Source: CAIRDP01 sp037138335 (GTDB lineage: Bacteria; Bacteroidota; Bacteroidia; Bacteroidales; FEN-979). From it: DNA of 64,000 nt. A program made the translations under genes and the position numbers. Shown one piece after another: positions 8,542-15,827 of the stretch (positions are counted from its first letter, which is position 1; each line of letters starts with the position of its first letter). The notes below the pieces were generated by a model. That model was not told where the DNA came from, ran no database searches, and saw only the letters and a program-made list of their open reading frames with translations. The stretch lies in contig JBAXIO010000002.1 in NCBI GenBank assembly GCA_037138335.1, positions 1 to 64,000 of the forward strand. The letters are read 5' to 3'.

Positions 8542-8580
8542 GGTGGGTGGAGGGAACCCCCTAATAAGACCTCCCCCACC
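8542..8580. repeat. GC-rich inverted repeat (hairpin 2)
   Basis: GGTGGGTGGAGG (8542-8553) pairs with CCTCCCCCACC (8570-8580), giving 6+5 bp with one bulged T and a 16-nt loop. It lies between hairpin 1 and the rep stop codon, in DNA much more GC-rich than the rest of the element. Confidence 0.55.
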
Positions 8581-8639
8581 TTTTCACCATCCCTTATACT
8601 AACAGGGTACATAACTATATATAATTATTTTACAATGGA

Positions 8640-9650
8640 TTAGTGTTGTTTCTTTTTCATTTGGTTGAGTTTATCCCAGACTTCAAGACCATATTTGTTA
8701 ATCAGGATACTTCGTACCTCTGATAATGGTTTTTTGTGTCTTTGGAATTCTTTTGAGTTACTTTCTTTGTCCAGAAAATTTATATATTCCTTAATCTTTA
8801 TACTACCACCCTTATTACGGGGTTTCTTCTTTTGTTCAATGAACTTCCCTTCATTTGATAACGGAATAATATCCACCTCCACCCCATCCTTATTTGTAAA
8901 ACGAACTAATCTTTTATAGAATTGATTAAAGATTGTTTCTAAATAATCCTTGTTGTTGAGTGACATTATATTCAGGTCTGGGTATTCCTTCAATATCTTA
9001 TCAAATAGTTTAACCTCCACTCGGAAAATGTTTTTACACCCGAAAACATTCTGGTGTGATTTTCTTATATACTCCTTGTTTTTGGTTTTATTAATTTCTC
9101 TTGTTTTGTCATATATAGAGATACAGGATTTGTGGGACTTTATACTTCCAATTTTAACATTGAAATCATCGGGTCCCGTTGACTGTACACTGACCTTGTT
9201 TTTATTTTTGAATGTTAATTCTGTATCGTAGTACCATTCCTTAAATTTACTGACCATGTCTTCGTCTGTATCGTGACTAATGTCCAACCTCTCTATTGTC
9301 AAATTTGTTAGTTTGAAACCATCTACAAGGGTTTTTATCATCTTGGTAATATCTGATACATAAAAAATGTGATTGTCCAACTGAAATCGTAAAATAGGGT
9401 CTGTTGAGGTGGGAACTTTCTTTATAAATACTTTTCCAATTTCTTCATAGTACCCATTAGAACCGTGTAATATTTGGAACCCATCTCCATAAGTTTCGGG
9501 ATGTGTTGCCTTGGAATATTTCATTCTTTGTAATTGAAGACCATCAGAAATTTTATATATACTATCAGTACTGTAATCTTTGAAATTGAAATTAAGGGGG
9601 TGGGTTGGTGTTGAACGGAACTCTAACCAATCCACAAAATGAATATACAT
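8640..9650 (-). CDS. Replication initiator / relaxase-like protein (Rep_trans-like)
   Basis: 336 residues. The segments TIERLDISHDTDED, SCISIYDKTREINKTKNK and IFRVEVKLFDKILKEY follow the order of motifs in rolling-circle initiators of the Rep_trans group (plasmid Rep proteins, filamentous-phage RstA, and MOBT relaxases such as NicK). The C-terminal 70 residues are basic and probably bind DNA. In the element it would nick one strand to start replication or transfer. It is followed by two GC-rich hairpins (8460-8580) that could be its target or a single-strand origin. The exact subfamily is uncertain, and the catalytic tyrosine was not pinned down. Confidence 0.62.
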   Translation of the reverse strand: MYIHFVDWLEFRSTPTHPLNFNFKDYSTDSIYKISDGLQLQRMKYSKATHPETYGDGFQILHGSNGYYEEIGKVFIKKVPTSTDPILRFQLDNHIFYVSDITKMIKTLVDGFKLTNLTIERLDISHDTDEDMVSKFKEWYYDTELTFKNKNKVSVQSTGPDDFNVKIGSIKSHKSCISIYDKTREINKTKNKEYIRKSHQNVFGCKNIFRVEVKLFDKILKEYPDLNIMSLNNKDYLETIFNQFYKRLVRFTNKDGVEVDIIPLSNEGKFIEQKKKPRNKGGSIKIKEYINFLDKESNSKEFQRHKKPLSEVRSILINKYGLEVWDKLNQMKKKQH

Positions 9651-9708
9651 CTATCATGGGATTATTTTTTGAAACAGACAGGGAGAGAGGGATACTCTCC
9701 TTGTTTGT

Positions 9709-9909
9709 TTAGTTACATTCTTTAATAGTGAAAAATTCAGTTTTTTGAACTAAATCATCCAGTGAATAAAGAAGAGTGTTTTTGTGTCGTATTTTCTCCA
9801 CCAGTAAATTGTTGACCAATCTAAAGAGGGTTGTCCTTTTCATTTTTGTTACCTCCAAGAGGGTGTGAAAATCCACATAGGTACTTTGATTAAACACATA
9901 ATAAATCAT
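9709..9909 (-). CDS. Small winged-helix/HTH-like protein (66 residues)
   Basis: Residues 12-55 (DFHTLLEVTKMKRTTLFRLV, then NNLLVEKIRHKNTLLYSLDDL) read as a helix-turn-helix followed by a beta wing, the layout of small excisionase or copy-control regulators. It lies 58 bp upstream of rep on the same strand and directly downstream of the structured 9910-10264 region. It probably regulates rep or excision (inference). Confidence 0.6.
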   Translation of the reverse strand: MIYYVFNQSTYVDFHTLLEVTKMKRTTLFRLVNNLLVEKIRHKNTLLYSLDDLVQKTEFFTIKECN

Positions 9910-10121
9910 AACTGGTACTTTTTTCTTCTATATATTAATTTTGGAATGGTTCATTCCAGAAAATCATTGAAAAAAATTATAATTCATGTACCTGTCAGGT
10001 TCATCGTGGTTTATAAAAGTGTTAAATAAAAAAAGAACAGTTTGAAAAATGACTGTCTCCTTATATTGATGAAATTTTGGGAAGTTTATTAATTCGGAAA
10101 AAAACATCCGGCAGGATAAGA

Positions 10122-10147
10122 GGGAACCGGCAGAAACTTGGTCACGC
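10122..10147 (+). repeat. 26-bp direct repeat, copy 1
   Basis: Begins GGGAACCGGCAGAAAC and ends GGTCACGC. Identical to 10227-10252, 105 bp away. It contains CCGGCAG, also found at 10108-10114 and 8485-8491. Confidence 0.85.
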
Positions 10148-10226
10148 AGTGCAAGGTGGTGGAGGCTCCACCCGTTTAGAACCTGTTAACTGGGAATTCT
10201 GGACAAGTAGTACCGGCGTGACAGGG

Positions 10227-10252
10227 GGGAACCGGCAGAAACTTGGTCACGC
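10227..10252 (+). repeat. 26-bp direct repeat, copy 2
   Basis: Exact copy of 10122-10147. Its GTCACGC end pairs with GGCGTGAC at 10215-10222, so this copy can form a hairpin loop. Confidence 0.85.
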
Positions 10253-10264
10253 CTGGAAAGAGTA

Positions 10265-10774
10265 TCATTCTTTCTCTCCTGAAAAGAAAATGTCTTTATA
10301 TTTTGGGTGTTTGTTAAAAAACACCTTCATATCATGGTATGGTATTTCTTTAATTTTCTTACTCTTTTGTCGGTGGTTTGGAAATTCACCTTTATCAAAC
10401 CATTTCTTTACTGTGGAACGGTCAACTTTTAATCGGTGTGTAATTTCGGTGGAGGTGTAATACTTGTCATTTTCAAGAGAGGAACCAGAGGTTCTTTTTT
10501 CAGTATTCTGTATTTCATATCGGAACTCTAAAAGTCCGGTGTTTACCATTCCATCGAGTTTGTTCAATAACTTTTGGAATTTATCAATATCTTCAATAAC
10601 AACATCGGGTCCTCCACTTTCTAAAAGTTGAGAGTACCCTTTTCTTAACCAGTTGATAATAATATCAACATTTAGGAGGTCTCTTTCAATTAATCCAACA
10701 ATTCTATTGAGGTGATGTAATTCACCTTCTATTGACCGTTCATCATAAGTTCTTAACCGATTAAATGTTCCCAT
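10265..10774 (-). CDS. HTH protein, excisionase/MerR-like
   Basis: 169 residues. The N-terminal 100 residues are helical, with no recognised fold. The C-terminal part (YTSTEITHRLKVDRSTVKKW, then FDKGEFPNHRQKSKKIKEIP) is a MerR/excisionase-type helix-turn-helix with a short wing, like the HTH-17 group that often accompanies tyrosine integrases. It starts 6 bp after the integrase stop on the same strand, so the two are co-expressed. The likely role is directing excision or regulating the element. The additional helical domain makes it longer than a minimal Xis. Confidence 0.68.
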   Translation of the reverse strand: MGTFNRLRTYDERSIEGELHHLNRIVGLIERDLLNVDIIINWLRKGYSQLLESGGPDVVIEDIDKFQKLLNKLDGMVNTGLLEFRYEIQNTEKRTSGSSLENDKYYTSTEITHRLKVDRSTVKKWFDKGEFPNHRQKSKKIKEIPYHDMKVFFNKHPKYKDIFFSGEKE

Positions 10775-10780
10775 ATGACA

Positions 10781-11983
10781 TTATAATTGTAGTTTGTTTA
10801 CAAATTTAAGATTATCATTCCCGTACTTATTAACATACTTCATAAGGGTATCCACCTTTTTGTGGGAGGTCATCCCCATCAGTGAACCAATCGGTACACC
10901 ATTTATAATACAATTCGTGATGAATGTTCGTCTACTGGTATGACTACTGATAAGTTTCCATCTCGGACAACTTACTTTTTTTTCAAATTCCAGTTGGTAA
11001 ACTGATTTTGTAACAATATTATCAAATTTACCTGTTTCTTTCATCAGGTCTTTCAGTAGTCGGTTAAAAACCTGATTACTGAAAATGTTGAGGTTGTAAT
11101 TATATTTTTCAAGTATGGTCAACGCTGTATCGTTTAACGGTACAAGGTATTTTTCCTGTTGTTTCTTACTTTTCTGGGGTACTTTTTCGATTATGTTATT
11201 CCGAATATTGTCTTTTGTCAATGAAACAATATCACTATACCTCAACGATGTCATACATCCGAATAGGAAAATGTCACGAACCTTCCCTAAATTATCAGTT
11301 GAGGGTGTGAAAGTGTAGAGGTATTCAAGTTCTTCCCTTGTTAGAACCTCTGGGTCATTATCGTATCTCGAAACAGTATTAGGTTTTAACACTTCTTTTT
11401 CTATTCGGATACCTTTTTGGTTAACAAGATACCTGAAAAATGACCGAAGGACATCAAACCGTTTTCTAATAGTGTTATTATTTAGTTCCCCTTTGGTTTT
11501 TACTTTTTCTTCCCCGGCAGAGGTGGAATGTTTTTCAGCCAAGAAAATTTCATAGTCCCGAAGAAAGTCGGGTGTTAGGTCTTCCAGTGTCAATACGACC
11601 TTCTTAATAATCTGATAACTTATAAGTGAATTTTGACAGGACTTATAATCTTTCAATGAAGATTTTTTCATCCTCTTATTCTGGATGAATGTATAGTAAT
11701 CGTCAAAATGGTCAAGTAATAGATTAGTATCTACACGAACTTCCTTTTTTAATTCATCTTTGATGTACTGGACAGTTGGTTTCCGGTTGTTCTTAATGAA
11801 ATAATCCTGTATTATACTATCAATCCTTCCTTTTTGAACCAAAAGTTCCCGTTGGTGTTTTTTTTCATCTTTTGGAGTGATACCCGTTGAATACCTCAAC
11901 TTATCACCCTGATAGGAATAGTAGATATGAAGAACTTTTCTAAAAACGATAATTTTACATTCCAGTTTTGTCGACTTTTTCAT
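10781..11983 (-). CDS. Tyrosine recombinase / integrase
   Basis: 400 residues, typical of Bacteroidota element integrases. The N-terminal arm-binding region spans about 1-80, the SAM-like core-binding domain about 85-195 and the catalytic domain 205-395. Catalytic residues are visible: R248 (TSLRYSD), H348 and R351 (SSHTSRRTF), H374 (MTSHKK) and nucleophile Y383 (MKYVNKY). The gene sits beside the right attachment site and reads inward. It should catalyse recombination between tRNA-Pro attB and the circular element. The pair of TGAACCAA-containing repeats near both ends are candidate arm sites. Confidence 0.95.
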   Translation of the reverse strand: MKKSTKLECKIIVFRKVLHIYYSYQGDKLRYSTGITPKDEKKHQRELLVQKGRIDSIIQDYFIKNNRKPTVQYIKDELKKEVRVDTNLLLDHFDDYYTFIQNKRMKKSSLKDYKSCQNSLISYQIIKKVVLTLEDLTPDFLRDYEIFLAEKHSTSAGEEKVKTKGELNNNTIRKRFDVLRSFFRYLVNQKGIRIEKEVLKPNTVSRYDNDPEVLTREELEYLYTFTPSTDNLGKVRDIFLFGCMTSLRYSDIVSLTKDNIRNNIIEKVPQKSKKQQEKYLVPLNDTALTILEKYNYNLNIFSNQVFNRLLKDLMKETGKFDNIVTKSVYQLEFEKKVSCPRWKLISSHTSRRTFITNCIINGVPIGSLMGMTSHKKVDTLMKYVNKYGNDNLKFVNKLQL

Positions 11984-12038
11984 AAATTTTGTACTTTTGT
12001 CGGGTCTTTTTGTCTTTGTTTATTCAAAGATAACAAAA

Positions 12039-12058
12039 ATGAACCAATAATGAACCAA
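12039..12058 (+). repeat. Right sub-terminal direct repeat (candidate integrase arm sites)
   Basis: Exact copy of 5999-6018 in the same orientation, about 130 bp inside attR. The 11984-12185 gap between the integrase start and attR otherwise shows no gene I can support. Confidence 0.65.
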
Positions 12059-12185
12059 TAATCTCGTTTATTTTTCAACATTTTCGTTGAATTGTGATTT
12101 TTGGTTGACAAGTATCGTTCTGAAAGTATTGGTTTAGTTGAAAATACCAATGGGGTGTTGAAAGTTCGTTTTCTTATGTCGAATA

Positions 12186-12202
12186 TTCTCATCCCGACCA
12201 AA
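12186..12202 (+). repeat. attR (right 17-bp direct repeat)
   Basis: TTCTCATCCCGACCAAA, a copy of the tRNA-Pro 3' end without the rest of the tRNA. It marks the boundary between element and chromosome. Confidence 0.9.
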
Positions 12203-12205
12203 ACA

Positions 12206-12230
12206 AAGGGCGGTTCATTGGATCGCCCTT
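12206..12230 (+). terminator. Hairpin that followed tRNA-Pro before integration
   Basis: AAGGGCG (12206-12212) pairs with CGCCCTT (12224-12230) around an 11-nt loop. It lies immediately after attR, where the original tRNA-Pro transcript would have continued towards tRNA-Thr. There is no strong T-run, so it may be a processing stem rather than a terminator. Confidence 0.35.
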
Positions 12231-12237
12231 ACCTATT

Positions 12238-12310
12238 GCCTCTTTAGCTCAGTTGGTAGAGCAGCTGATTCGTAATTAGCAGGTCGGGGGTTCAAGTCCC
12301 CTGAGAGGCT
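12238..12310 (+). tRNA. tRNA-Thr (anticodon CGT)
   Basis: The 73-nt cloverleaf has acceptor arms GCCTCTT/GAGAGGC, anticodon arm GCTGA-TTCGTAA-TTAGC with CGT at 12271-12273, and T-loop TTCAAGT. CCA is not encoded. It was the downstream neighbour of tRNA-Pro before the element inserted. Confidence 0.94.
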
Positions 12311-12324
12311 CCCTGAATCGTCGA

Positions 12325-12348
12325 AGCCCGCAATTTGCGGGCTTTTTT
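12325..12348 (+). terminator. Rho-independent terminator after tRNA-Thr
   Basis: AGCCCGC (12325-12331) and GCGGGCT (12337-12343) with a 5-nt loop, followed by a T-run. Confidence 0.88.
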
Positions 12349-12464
12349 ATTGCCATTTGTTACCCTCCATTAATATATCACTTCCCTTCAAACAAAGTGT
12401 ATTATCATTCTTATTCTCCTTTGAGGGTAATCAATCCCTGTTAGTTAAAAAAAATGTTGGGTAA

Positions 12465-12495
12465 TTGTTAGTTTTATATTTTAGTATTATATTTG
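12465..12495 (+). promoter_or_regulatory. Promoter of the exported-protein cluster
   Basis: TTG at 12465-12467, 20 bp, then TATATTTG at 12488-12495, matching the Bacteroidota TTG/TAnnTTTG pattern, 62 bp before the first start codon. The rest of the 12349-12557 gap is AT-rich and shows nothing else. Confidence 0.5.
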
Positions 12496-12557
12496 TTATT
12501 TAATTAACAATGCTTTCGAAATAAGCCAGTAAATGAAAACCATAAAAGGACATCGTT

Positions 12558-13877
12558 ATGAAAAATAAATGCACAATTTGGATTTCCCGGCTCCTCCTGA
12601 TGGGTTTATTTTATTTTGATCCATTTTCTTTTCAGGTAATTCAAGCGCAAAACAGCAAGGATAACGGGACCAATTTAGTCGAAATGGTTTTCGTAAAAGG
12701 GGGTACTTTTATAATGGGCGACAGTAGTAGTTATTTTATTTATAATAGAGAAAAGCCTCATTATGTGATACTTACCAGCTTCTATATTGGAAAATGCGAA
12801 ATCACAGTGGGGCAATTTGAAGAATTTATCAATGAAACCGGGTTCCAGACCTATGCTGATAAGCATGGAGGCAGCTGGGTTATATATGGTGATGAACCTG
12901 AATTGAAAGGTGGTGTAAATTGGCGATGCGACGTTCGGGGGAACCCCAGATCTCAAAACGATTACAACCATCCGGTGATCCATATTAGCTGGAAAGATGC
13001 TGTTGCATATTGTGAGTGGCTCAGCCGGAAAACAGGTAAAAACTACCGCCTCCCTACCGAAGCTGAATGGGAGTATGCCGCAAAAGGGGGAATTAGCAGT
13101 AAAGGATATCCGTACGTAAGTGGTGGTATTTACCCACTGGAAGTGGGGTGGTGGGGTAACAACTCGGGTAATGAGACTCATCCTGTCGGACAAAAAAGAC
13201 CTAATGAATTGGGCATATATGACATGAGTGGTAATGTAGAGGAATGGTGCAATGACTGGTATGATGAAAACTATTATAATAGAAGCCCATCTTCTGATCC
13301 GAAGGGCCCTGTTAATGGTAAAGAGCGAGTGGTACGAGGTGGATTTTGGGGTGGTGACTTAGTTATTATTAAAGATAGATGTTCCCGCCCACCTTCAGAT
13401 AGATTTGGTGGCCTTGGTTTTCGAGTTGCCAGCAATGATCCTTTAATTGGATATTCAAATCAGTCTGAAAATAAATCCACCCTGAATCAGATTCCTTTAA
13501 CGATTGAAAATTGTTCATGCAGCCAGCAGTACAAGCCAGAAAAGAAATGTGAAAATGCTGTGGATGGAAACGTTGAAACAGAGTGGATTGCCGGTGGTTT
13601 TGCCCCTCAGTGGATTAAATTGACATTAGAAGGTTCTCGTAATATTTATAAAATAAGCTGGGTAAACAACATGTCTCCGGAAGGTCAGGTAAACATGGAT
13701 TTCAATTTTTATAATGAAGACGGCAATCTGATTTCAACAAAAAGTGATTCTTTTTATGCTAAAAATGGTCAGACTAATTCTGCGACTTTTACTGATTTGA
13801 AAAACATAAGGCAAATTAAAATAACCGTCACAAAATCACCTTCCTGGGTCAGCTTCAAAGAGATATATGTGTTTTAA
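12558..13877 (+). CDS. Exported SUMF1/FGE-fold protein with discoidin-like C-terminal domain
   Basis: 439 residues. Hydrophobic signal peptide (about 1-30), FGE-sulfatase/C-type-lectin-like fold (about 43-295: FVKGGTFIMGD, NYRLPTEAEWEYAA, GIYDMSGNVEEWCNDWYDEN, RVVRGGFWGG, GLGFRVAS) and a C-terminal domain (about 315-439) resembling NADase-type glycan-binding/F5-8-C folds. In true formylglycine-generating enzymes a cysteine pair follows the RGG(S/F) motif; here those positions read GGDLVII, so catalysis is unlikely and a structural or binding role is favoured. The C-terminal domain is nearly repeated in the fourth gene of the cluster (15828-16679). It is the first of four same-strand genes with short gaps next to a tRNA. 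Confidence 0.85.
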   Translation: MKNKCTIWISRLLLMGLFYFDPFSFQVIQAQNSKDNGTNLVEMVFVKGGTFIMGDSSSYFIYNREKPHYVILTSFYIGKCEITVGQFEEFINETGFQTYADKHGGSWVIYGDEPELKGGVNWRCDVRGNPRSQNDYNHPVIHISWKDAVAYCEWLSRKTGKNYRLPTEAEWEYAAKGGISSKGYPYVSGGIYPLEVGWWGNNSGNETHPVGQKRPNELGIYDMSGNVEEWCNDWYDENYYNRSPSSDPKGPVNGKERVVRGGFWGGDLVIIKDRCSRPPSDRFGGLGFRVASNDPLIGYSNQSENKSTLNQIPLTIENCSCSQQYKPEKKCENAVDGNVETEWIAGGFAPQWIKLTLEGSRNIYKISWVNNMSPEGQVNMDFNFYNEDGNLISTKSDSFYAKNGQTNSATFTDLKNIRQIKITVTKSPSWVSFKEIYVF

Positions 13878-13891
13878 CAAAACAGTTTTAA

Positions 13892-14515
13892 ATGAAAACA
13901 AACACCGAGTTTATGAACATCAGATCCTTATCCATCACAATTGCACTTATGTTTATTGCAATTGGTGTAAACGCTCAGTCTACCGCCTCTTATACAGATT
14001 CCCGGGATGGAAAAAGTTATAAAACCGTTAAAATCGGCAAGCAGGTTTGGATGGCCGAGAATCTCAGGTATAAATTTTCTGAGAGTACCATATGTGCCTC
14101 AATTGAATCTTATGGTTGTTATTATTCTTCTGAGGAGGCACTAAAAGCCTGCCCATCAGGATGGCATTTACCTTCCGATGCAGAATGGACCAAACTGACT
14201 AATTTTTTGGGAGGTGAAAAAGTCGCGGGTGGTAAAATGAAAGAAACAGGAATAACCAATTGGCAAGACCCAAATACAGGCGCAACCAATGAATCGGGTT
14301 TTACAGCTCTCCCGGCAGGTCAGAAAGGAGACCGCAAGTATGGTAGTGGTTTTGGGCAAGAAGGCGACTGGTGGAGTTCCACTAAATGTCATGATTATGA
14401 TGGCTGTTATTTTATTCGATTTGTATATTATGAAGATAATAACGTGGAAAGGTCTTCTAAACATTCAGGCGTATCATGTTGCAAAATAAGTGTTCGCTGT
14501 TTGAAGGATAATTAA
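13892..14515 (+). CDS. Exported FISUMP-domain protein
   Basis: 207 residues. The signal peptide ends near VNAQS. One Fibrobacter succinogenes major paralogous (FISUMP) domain spans about 33-205, with landmarks YTDSRDGKSYKTVKIGKQVW, MAENLRYKF, CPSGWHLPSDAEWTKL, WWSST and SVRCLKD. The fold is related to C-type lectins and FGE. Several cysteines suggest disulfides outside the cytoplasm. Function is unknown in the family; a surface or adhesion role is usually proposed. An alternative start at 13913 would give a more compact signal peptide. It lies 14 bp after the FGE-like gene and is probably cotranscribed. Confidence 0.85.
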   Translation: MKTNTEFMNIRSLSITIALMFIAIGVNAQSTASYTDSRDGKSYKTVKIGKQVWMAENLRYKFSESTICASIESYGCYYSSEEALKACPSGWHLPSDAEWTKLTNFLGGEKVAGGKMKETGITNWQDPNTGATNESGFTALPAGQKGDRKYGSGFGQEGDWWSSTKCHDYDGCYFIRFVYYEDNNVERSSKHSGVSCCKISVRCLKDN

Positions 14516-14535
14516 CTAATCGAAAAACTGCAGGT

Positions 14536-15780
14536 ATGAAAAGAATTTCAATTTTATCACTATTCTTATTTATATCCTTGTTTAGTAAAGCACAGGAAAC
14601 CAGCTATTTTGTTGATGAAAGAGACCAGACAAAATATAAAACTGTGAAAATCGGTAATCAATGGTGGATGGCTGAGAATCTCCGGTGGAAATATGAAGAT
14701 CCTGACCTTACTGGATACTTTTCACCCGAAGACACATGGGTCGAGTATGGTTCATGGTGTTATAATGATAAAGAAGCGAATTGTAAAAAATATGGGCGAT
14801 TATATGGATGGACCATTGCAAAAAGGTATGCATGTCCTTCAGGCTGGCGTTTACCTACAGCCAAGGAATGGTCGGAATTATTTAATTCAGCAGGCGGGAA
14901 AACAAACGCACTGAACACATTAGAATCAAATAATTTCAATCTGCTTATGTCAGGATATGGATCATTTTCTTCTCGAAAATTTACAGGAGATGAACAGTTT
15001 GATTTCAGCCTCGCTTATAATATTTCAGATGTTGATATAGCAAAATATATTGGAAGCTGGTTGTGTTTGGATAAGGACGCACTTTTCTGGTCCTCAGATG
15101 TCTATAACGCACAAAATTATCAGTATTATTATGCCCACTTCAGAAAGAGTTCATTATTTACGGGTCTCTATTTTCTCGCTGATAATGCGCTCTCTGTAAG
15201 GTGTGTAAAAGAGGATAACACTCCTTCGGGTGAAAATTCAAATCCGTCTGGAAATAACCCATCGCAGAGTCAGACTCCTTTGCGCAATGATAATTTGGTT
15301 GACAGCAGGGATAACAAAACGTATAAAACAGTTATTATTGGAAACAAACTATGGATGGCTGAAAATTTGAATTATCAATCAGGCGGTTATGGCGTGTGCT
15401 ATGATAATAAATCAGAGAATTGTCAGAAATATGGCACGCTATATTCATGGCAGGATGCACAAAAAGCATGCCCCGGTGGCTGGCACCTGCCTGATAAATC
15501 CGAGTTTGAGAGCCTGATGACTCAGATAAAAAATGACGGGTATGGATTATTCTCAAGTTTAATGAATGGAGGACATTCGGGTTTTAATGCACTTAATGGA
15601 GGCTGGCAAGCCGGGAGTGGATTTGCAGCCGCTGGAGAAAGGGCCACATTCTGGACGTCTACCGAAACCGGAACAAATTCCGCCTGGGTTATGGGGACGA
15701 ATGGTAGTGAATCTAAAGTTGAGATGGTCAATACTGCAGCAAAGGTCTGTGGGTTTTCTGTCAGGTGTGTTAAGGATTAA
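14536..15780 (+). CDS. Exported protein with two FISUMP domains
   Basis: 414 residues. Signal peptide of about 19 residues (LFLFISLFSKAQE). FISUMP domain 1 spans about 26-228 (DERDQTKYKTVKIGNQWWMA, CPSGWRLPTAKEW, SVRCVKE). A low-complexity linker follows at about 229-252 (NPSGNNPSQSQTP). FISUMP domain 2 spans about 254-414 (DSRDNKTYKTVIIGNKLWMA, CPGGWHLPDKSEFESL, FWTSTE, SVRCVKD). The tandem domains and their resemblance to the preceding gene point to duplication within the cluster. It starts 20 bp after the previous stop. Confidence 0.86.
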   Translation: MKRISILSLFLFISLFSKAQETSYFVDERDQTKYKTVKIGNQWWMAENLRWKYEDPDLTGYFSPEDTWVEYGSWCYNDKEANCKKYGRLYGWTIAKRYACPSGWRLPTAKEWSELFNSAGGKTNALNTLESNNFNLLMSGYGSFSSRKFTGDEQFDFSLAYNISDVDIAKYIGSWLCLDKDALFWSSDVYNAQNYQYYYAHFRKSSLFTGLYFLADNALSVRCVKEDNTPSGENSNPSGNNPSQSQTPLRNDNLVDSRDNKTYKTVIIGNKLWMAENLNYQSGGYGVCYDNKSENCQKYGTLYSWQDAQKACPGGWHLPDKSEFESLMTQIKNDGYGLFSSLMNGGHSGFNALNGGWQAGSGFAAAGERATFWTSTETGTNSAWVMGTNGSESKVEMVNTAAKVCGFSVRCVKD

Positions 15781-15827
15781 AGTGTATTGGAATGTAATTT
15801 ATGAATTAAATAATATAATAGCTTAAA

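Larger units (their letters stand above)
9910..10264. other. Structured non-coding region of the element (candidate ncRNA, oriT or Xis-binding region)
   Basis: A 355-bp gap without a convincing gene. Its 10100-10255 part is GC-richer than its surroundings and holds two copies of a 26-bp repeat, a near-perfect palindrome (10158-10172, arms GGTGGAG/CTCCACC) and an 8-bp inverted pair GGCGTGAC (10215-10222)/GTCACGCC (10246-10253). Read on minus, it ends with ATCC-TGCC-GGAT followed by seven T (about 10116 down to 10098), which could end a transcript of about 155 nt. A separate inverted repeat GGAAT/ATTCC lies at 9943-9957. Confidence 0.5.
5941..12202. mobile_element. Integrated element of about 6.2 kb in tRNA-Pro (IME-like, carries an RM system)
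   Basis: Bounded by the 17-bp direct repeat TTCTCATCCCGACCAAA (5941-5957 and 12186-12202), whose left copy is the tRNA-Pro 3' end. It encodes, from right to left on the minus strand, a tyrosine integrase, an excisionase-like HTH protein, a small HTH protein, a Rep/relaxase-like protein, a 59-residue coiled-coil protein, a methyltransferase and an endonuclease. It is clearly more AT-rich than the flanking chromosome. No coat, portal, Zot or conjugation genes are present, so it looks like an integrative mobilizable element or phage satellite. It separates tRNA-Pro from tRNA-Thr, which would otherwise be neighbours. Confidence 0.88.

Noticed and set aside
10077..10460. A 127-codon plus-strand reading frame
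   Set aside because: It runs through the 26-bp repeats and antisense to the HTH gene, and its product has no coherent composition or motif. The repeats give it a duplicated GNRQKLGHA, explained by the DNA.
11980..12201. A 73-codon minus-strand frame across attR
   Set aside because: It spans the attachment site and sub-terminal repeats, has no recognisable features and overlaps the integrase start. Most likely chance.
5941..12202. Filamentous prophage
   Set aside because: Size and Rep-like protein fit, but no Zot/pI-type ATPase, coat or adsorption proteins are present. An integrative element or satellite is the safer call.
12558..13877. Active formylglycine-generating enzyme (sulfatase maturation)
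   Set aside because: The cysteine pair following the RGG(S/F) motif is absent and no sulfatase gene is nearby.
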